Below, one piece after another: positions 60,184-64,000 of a DNA stretch of 64,000 nucleotides. The translations under genes were made by a program, and so were the position numbers. Under the pieces are notes generated by a model, which was given only the letters and a program-made list of their open reading frames with translations, ran no database searches and was not told the DNA's origin. Source of the stretch: Linanthus parryae (lineage: Eukaryota; Streptophyta; Magnoliopsida; Ericales; Polemoniaceae); the NCBI GenBank assembly GCA_023055425.1, contig JALGPY010000001.1, forward strand, positions 138,347,368-138,411,367, given 5' to 3'. The stretch's first letter is position 1. Each line of letters starts with the position of its first letter.

Positions 60184-61742
60184 CATTTTAAGTGATGTAA
60201 TGGGACCCCAAATTGAAAACAAATAGTTGATCACTATTTATTATGTAAATAAATTGTGACTTAATGATTCTGATAGTGATATCAATTCCTAATGTTAGTT
60301 GGTATTGATTGATGTAGTAGCATTTTATTGCAACCTATAAGAAAGAAATATATGAAGTATATTGAGGTATTTATCAAACATGTAATTATTTACTTGGTTT
60401 CTTTTTTTGGAAGACTATGTGGGAAGATAATCGTGAACTTTATACCGTAAAAAAAATTATTTCAATCTTTGCAAGACCATTATCTTCAGCACAATACGAC
60501 ACATAATCTTGTGTATTTGTTGTGCATTTTGACGTCCTAAGTAATTGCGTTGGTTAATCATCCCAGACCCCACATATGCCTTATTGTGAAATTGATAAAG
60601 TCTTAATCTTTTTAGTTGTTGTTGGTAATAGTGAGTGAATGAGGTTTGGCTTGTTGAGGAAGCTTTTGCGGGAACAGGTGATAGATTAGAGCTAGCCAGG
60701 GAACCTTTTCTGTAAGGAAAGAAACTAACGACAAAGTAATTTTTTCTTTTAGAGAACCAGAAGAGTGCACAGTCCCTATTAACTTATAAGTAGATTCACG
60801 GGCATTTGGACAGAGAGCTATATAGAAACGGGTGAGATTTTGTAGGTCTTTGTGCTCTTGGTATAAATTATAGATACGGTTCTCCTGAGTGATTTTGTTT
60901 TCTTGGGACATGGAGGTGACAAGGGGAGAGTGATGAAATCAATTGTGCCTTCAAACTCGTCAACATGAGGTGAAAAGAAAATAGTCACGGTGAGTCATTT
61001 TTTGACAGAGAAGGTGATAGGAGGTTAAGTTATATCAATTAATTGTGTGTTTATTTTCCTCTGGGTTTGGTTAAGTTGGAAGAAAATTTGTATGGCTCTA
61101 TGGTAGAGCGATCCGGTAAAGTGAGAGAGACAATCTGTTATATATACTGCAAAAATATCGTTATCTAGTAAGTCATTGGTCATAAATTGTATTGTTGAGA
61201 TAATTCTTGTTGTATGGTTGTGATATAGTCACTGCAATCTAATTTGATTTGAGATGGTGATACCTCATTAAGCGAGGTGTATTCCGCTTATGTGAGTGGT
61301 TGATACTTGATAGTGGACTAGTGTATCCACGTGTATGTTTTTAAGTGACAGACCGGTTGACAACACATTTGCGTTCTGCTAATGAACGGTTGACTTCAAT
61401 TTTTGGCGGACTAGTGTGTCCCCTTCGGCTTAAAGCCATGAATTGTTGCTAATTGTGAATAAATTCGCTTTAGCAAGGGTTGATTCTCAACTGTATTAGG
61501 CGAGATGATTATCGTCTAATACTGGTGATATTTTAACTTTTGATCTAATTATATCCATTTATTCCAATTGTGTGTTTATGTTACGTATCTACAAGTGGCA
61601 TACATAAATTTCTTATGTACCGTGTTTTTATCAAATGGTGTCTCATAAACAAGTAGATTATGTTGCTGTTTCGGAGAATTTCTATTGAGAAAGTGAATAA
61701 TGAATTATTCGTGAAATTCTAATTTCGGGACGAAATTTCTTT

Positions 61743-61755
61743 AAGTGGGATAGAT
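61743..61755 (+). promoter_or_regulatory. Polypurine tract before LTR 3
   Basis: Same AAGTGGGATAGAT sequence, directly before the 3' outer LTR. Confidence 0.7.
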
Positions 61756-63163
61756 TGTGAGAACCCAAGCTGTTTAAAAAGCCTAACATTATATTAATTT
61801 CAAATATGTGATTTAGTAGTCGGTAATATATGGCACTTCAATCATTATTTGCGAACATGATTATTCAGAGTAAGTTTGGATTTTATTTGCAATGGCAGTA
61901 AAACTGTGAAAAGATTACTAGGCATGTTAACTGTTTCTAAGTTCCATAAAGTGGATGGAGGTATTAAAGAGTACATAGTTAGTGGATATTCATATAGAAA
62001 TAATTCTAATATGTATGACCTATGTGCTTAACCAATAACTCACTTAGTCATGATTTCCTCTTCCAGAGGCAAACGTGTCCTTGTTTGGTGAGCTTGAAAT
62101 TCATAGATATATATATGTGACTATAGAAGCTCTTTTATGAAACGTGGTGCCCCATTATTTGACATTTAGAATTCACAAGAGTCACATGTTAGTACTCAAG
62201 TTTCTATAAACAAGTTCTAAACTTAGTACAAACATGGTGAGTATAGCACACGGTAGTATTCTTTTGAATTATTTTACATTAGTGGATAAGCTTGGGTAGC
62301 TTTGGGGGAGAATAAAAGAAAACACTTTCGTCAGTTGTATGGGGGAAGGAAGTTTGTTTTTCATGCTCTTATGAACTATCTGTTTGATATAGCCGAGAGA
62401 AAGCGGGTGGGATGAAAGGGGTAAGGGTTCTCTATGGGTTTTCTTCCAAATTTTTGGTGTAGCCCATATTTTCTATATCACGACCTTCCAACCAGAGTGG
62501 TCAGCATACTTTGATTGCTTTGGTTGCTAGTCTTTTGCAGTTGATAGATGCGCTTATTTGAAGTGCTTTTGAAATGAAGGTAGGGAAAATCTAACTTCTA
62601 AGTTTCCTCAGTTACAGTCTATATCTGTTTATACTGTTGGTGCGATTTTTTTACAGCTTTTTAGTTATTTTCTGATTAACTGGTGATTGATAAATCACGT
62701 TGTTTGTCTATTTGGTGCCGCATGCTGATGTATAATAACTGGATGTTGTGTTAAGTAGATTTTAGATTTCTACGCCAGTGGTTAGGCGGTACCTGCTGAC
62801 CTGTTTGGCTGACCCCTCTGTTTTACAGGTTGACCTGGAGAGCGAGTAGATCGCGGAGTAGTTGCTAAAATTTGTATTTTTAGTTAACTATGTTGTTTTT
62901 AGCTGTTTTTAGTGAAAGTTGTAACTTTTTAGTTAAATTGTGATATTTTATAAAAAATGTCATTTTTGACCAGCTGGTGTAACTTTTTAGTAATTTCGGT
63001 CACGTACCAATTTATCAGAAAGTTGACCAAAAATGTAGTCTGGTGGACTGTGTGTCCTGGTGGTTGAGTTTTTGACGTCTGAAAGTGTCAGACGGGTTGA
63101 CAGTAAACAGTGTTTTATCGCTAAATCGATAATTTTATTGTTAAAATTGTGACGGTCGTCACA
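61756..63163 (+). repeat. LTR 3 (3' outer LTR), 1,408 bp
   Basis: Private right-half bases include AGTCTTT at 62532, TTACAGTC, GTGCGATT, GCGAGTAG, TAGTTAAA, GACGTCTG, GACAGTAAAC and GACGGTCG. It is directly followed by the TACCC duplication. Confidence 0.9.
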
Positions 63164-64000
63164 TACCCAAGCAAAAAATCGCGAGAAACGGTCAAGATTT
63201 GGGTCCGATTGGGTTCGCCGTCGATGGTGGCCGGCGGTGATGGTTGAATCCGACGATTAAGGCGTTGTTGGCTCCGATTGTTGATACCAATGGGTTCCTC
63301 GGACCTCTAGGAGCGATTTGGGATTGATTTGAGGGTGTGGGTATCGCCAGAGGGTTCGGGCGAGCTTCTCGCCGGCGTCAATGGGGCCCGGTGGCCGGCT
63401 TCGGTCTCTGGGTCGTCTCTGCAGTGGCTTGCTTCTCTTGTTGCTTCGTCTTGGCTCAGAACAGGGAGGGGAGGATGAATACGGGGTTAAAACAGAGGGT
63501 TGGGGAGAGATGCAGGTGGTGGTGGCGACGGTTTTGCCGTCGGGGTCTTCGCCGGAGGCGGCAACGGCTCTAGCCGCTGCTCTGTTTCTGCTGGTTTTTC
63601 GCCGGAGACAGGGGGAGAAGGGAGGGAGAGAGAGAGAGATGTGGTCGTGGTGGCGGCTTGGTTGCCGTCAGGGAAGGCAGCGGCACCAAGCCGCTGTTCT
63701 GTTTTCGTCGGGAGAAACAGAGGCAGAGAGAGAGAGAGAGTGAGGCAGAGGGAGGCTCGGAGGTGGAGGAGGAAGAGGTGACGGTGGTGCAGGTGGTAGT
63801 GCTGCCGGTGATGGAGGTGGTGGTGGCGTATGGTGGTGATGGTGGTCTGTGAAGAAGAGGAGAAGAAGGGAGGTGTTGTATGTGAGGAGGAAAATTAACA
63901 GGAGAGAAAGAGAGAGAGAGAGGGACGTTGGGGAGTGGGAGAATTCTACCAAAAAATGGGAATAAAGAACTATTTTATTATTTCAGCCCTTTTTTTGTAT

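Larger units (their letters stand above)
58628..61755 (+). mobile_element. Internal region 2 of the composite element
   Basis: 3,128 bp, matching internal region 1 throughout. The only difference I found is the ATTT repeat, 12 bp shorter at 60105-60183. The same MITE is present at 58703-58971. Confidence 0.85.
52628..63163 (+). mobile_element. Composite tandem LTR retroelement (LTR-internal-LTR-internal-LTR), LARD-like
   Basis: 10,536 bp flanked by a perfect 5 bp duplication TACCC (52623-52627 and 63164-63168). LTRs lie at 52628-54079, 57220-58627 and 61756-63163; the two internal regions are nearly identical. The LTRs start TGTGAGAACCC and end TCGTCACA. Each internal region starts with a tRNA-iMet primer site and ends with a purine-rich tract after GGGACGAAATTTCTTTAAGT, wording typical of chromovirus 3' ends. 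No gag-pol reading frame is present, so replication would need proteins from a related element. The direction (plus) is given by the primer site. Confidence 0.9.
48970..64000 (-). mobile_element. Second 3 kb-class chromovirus LTR, split by insertions, runs off the window
   Basis: It starts TGTGAGATCCCGTCC, comparable to the start of the solo LTR at 42993. The order of shared segments matches that copy: GACCTTAAGTG-CG-CACCCC (51,175 versus 43,612), CTCGTC-CTACGAAC (51,568 versus 44,139), GAGAAACGGTCAAGA (63,182 versus 45,278) and the GAGA/CGG-rich leader (63,200-63,950 versus 45,300-45,970). About 0.5 kb of extra DNA lies near 49.0-49.6 kb. A hAT element (49949-51008) and the composite LARD-like element (52628-63163) are inserted in it. 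The outer end is beyond base 64,000. Confidence 0.65.

Overview
The window is repeat-rich nuclear DNA from a flowering plant, probably a eudicot; the species cannot be named from the sequence. The evidence is plant-type copia, gypsy and L1 elements, hAT, Mutator and Tourist-type DNA elements, an organelle-type trnW copy, AT-rich GT-AG introns, and a galacturonosyltransferase-like gene fragment carried by a Mutator-like element. No gene family that I can name is intact here.

Left part (1-35.6 kb). One gene, or its remains, can be assembled on the minus strand from 35,220 down to 8,762. After a start exon it is built from a three-exon module (called a, b and c below) repeated four times. All junctions keep the same 1-0-0-1 splice phases. 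The unit-3 c exon runs into a stop where units 1 and 2 have a splice donor, so the gene may end at 14,172, with unit 4 left as a relic or a separate gene. A close paralogue of the last two exons lies on the plus strand at 1-356, tail to tail with it. I do not recognise the protein family. The introns are swollen by inserted elements: a decayed Ty1/copia element (28.9-33.9 kb), a 5'-truncated L1 LINE (12.3-14.1 kb), a Pack-MULE holding a GT8/GATL fragment (9.77-11.2 kb), a second long-TIR MULE (24.1-25.1 kb) and several MITEs.

Middle part (35.6-49 kb). This holds a minus-strand L1 remnant, a tRNA-derived SINE, a copia-type solo LTR, a degraded plant-mobile-domain-like reading frame, a 3.3 kb solo LTR of chromovirus type with a perfect CCAAG target duplication, and a Ty3/gypsy fragment with LTR leader, gag and a broken zinc knuckle.

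Right part (49-64 kb). A second relative of the 3.3 kb LTR begins near 48,970 and runs off the window. It has been split by a 1,060 bp hAT element (8 bp duplication GATATGAA) and by a 10.5 kb composite LTR retroelement bounded by TACCC duplications. The composite has the structure LTR-internal-LTR-internal-LTR. Its middle LTR is a clean chimera of the two outer LTRs, as expected from one unequal crossover. The internal regions have a tRNA-iMet primer site and a polypurine tract but no gag-pol, so the element is non-autonomous (LARD-like). This composite and the repeated-exon gene are the two most notable structures in the window.
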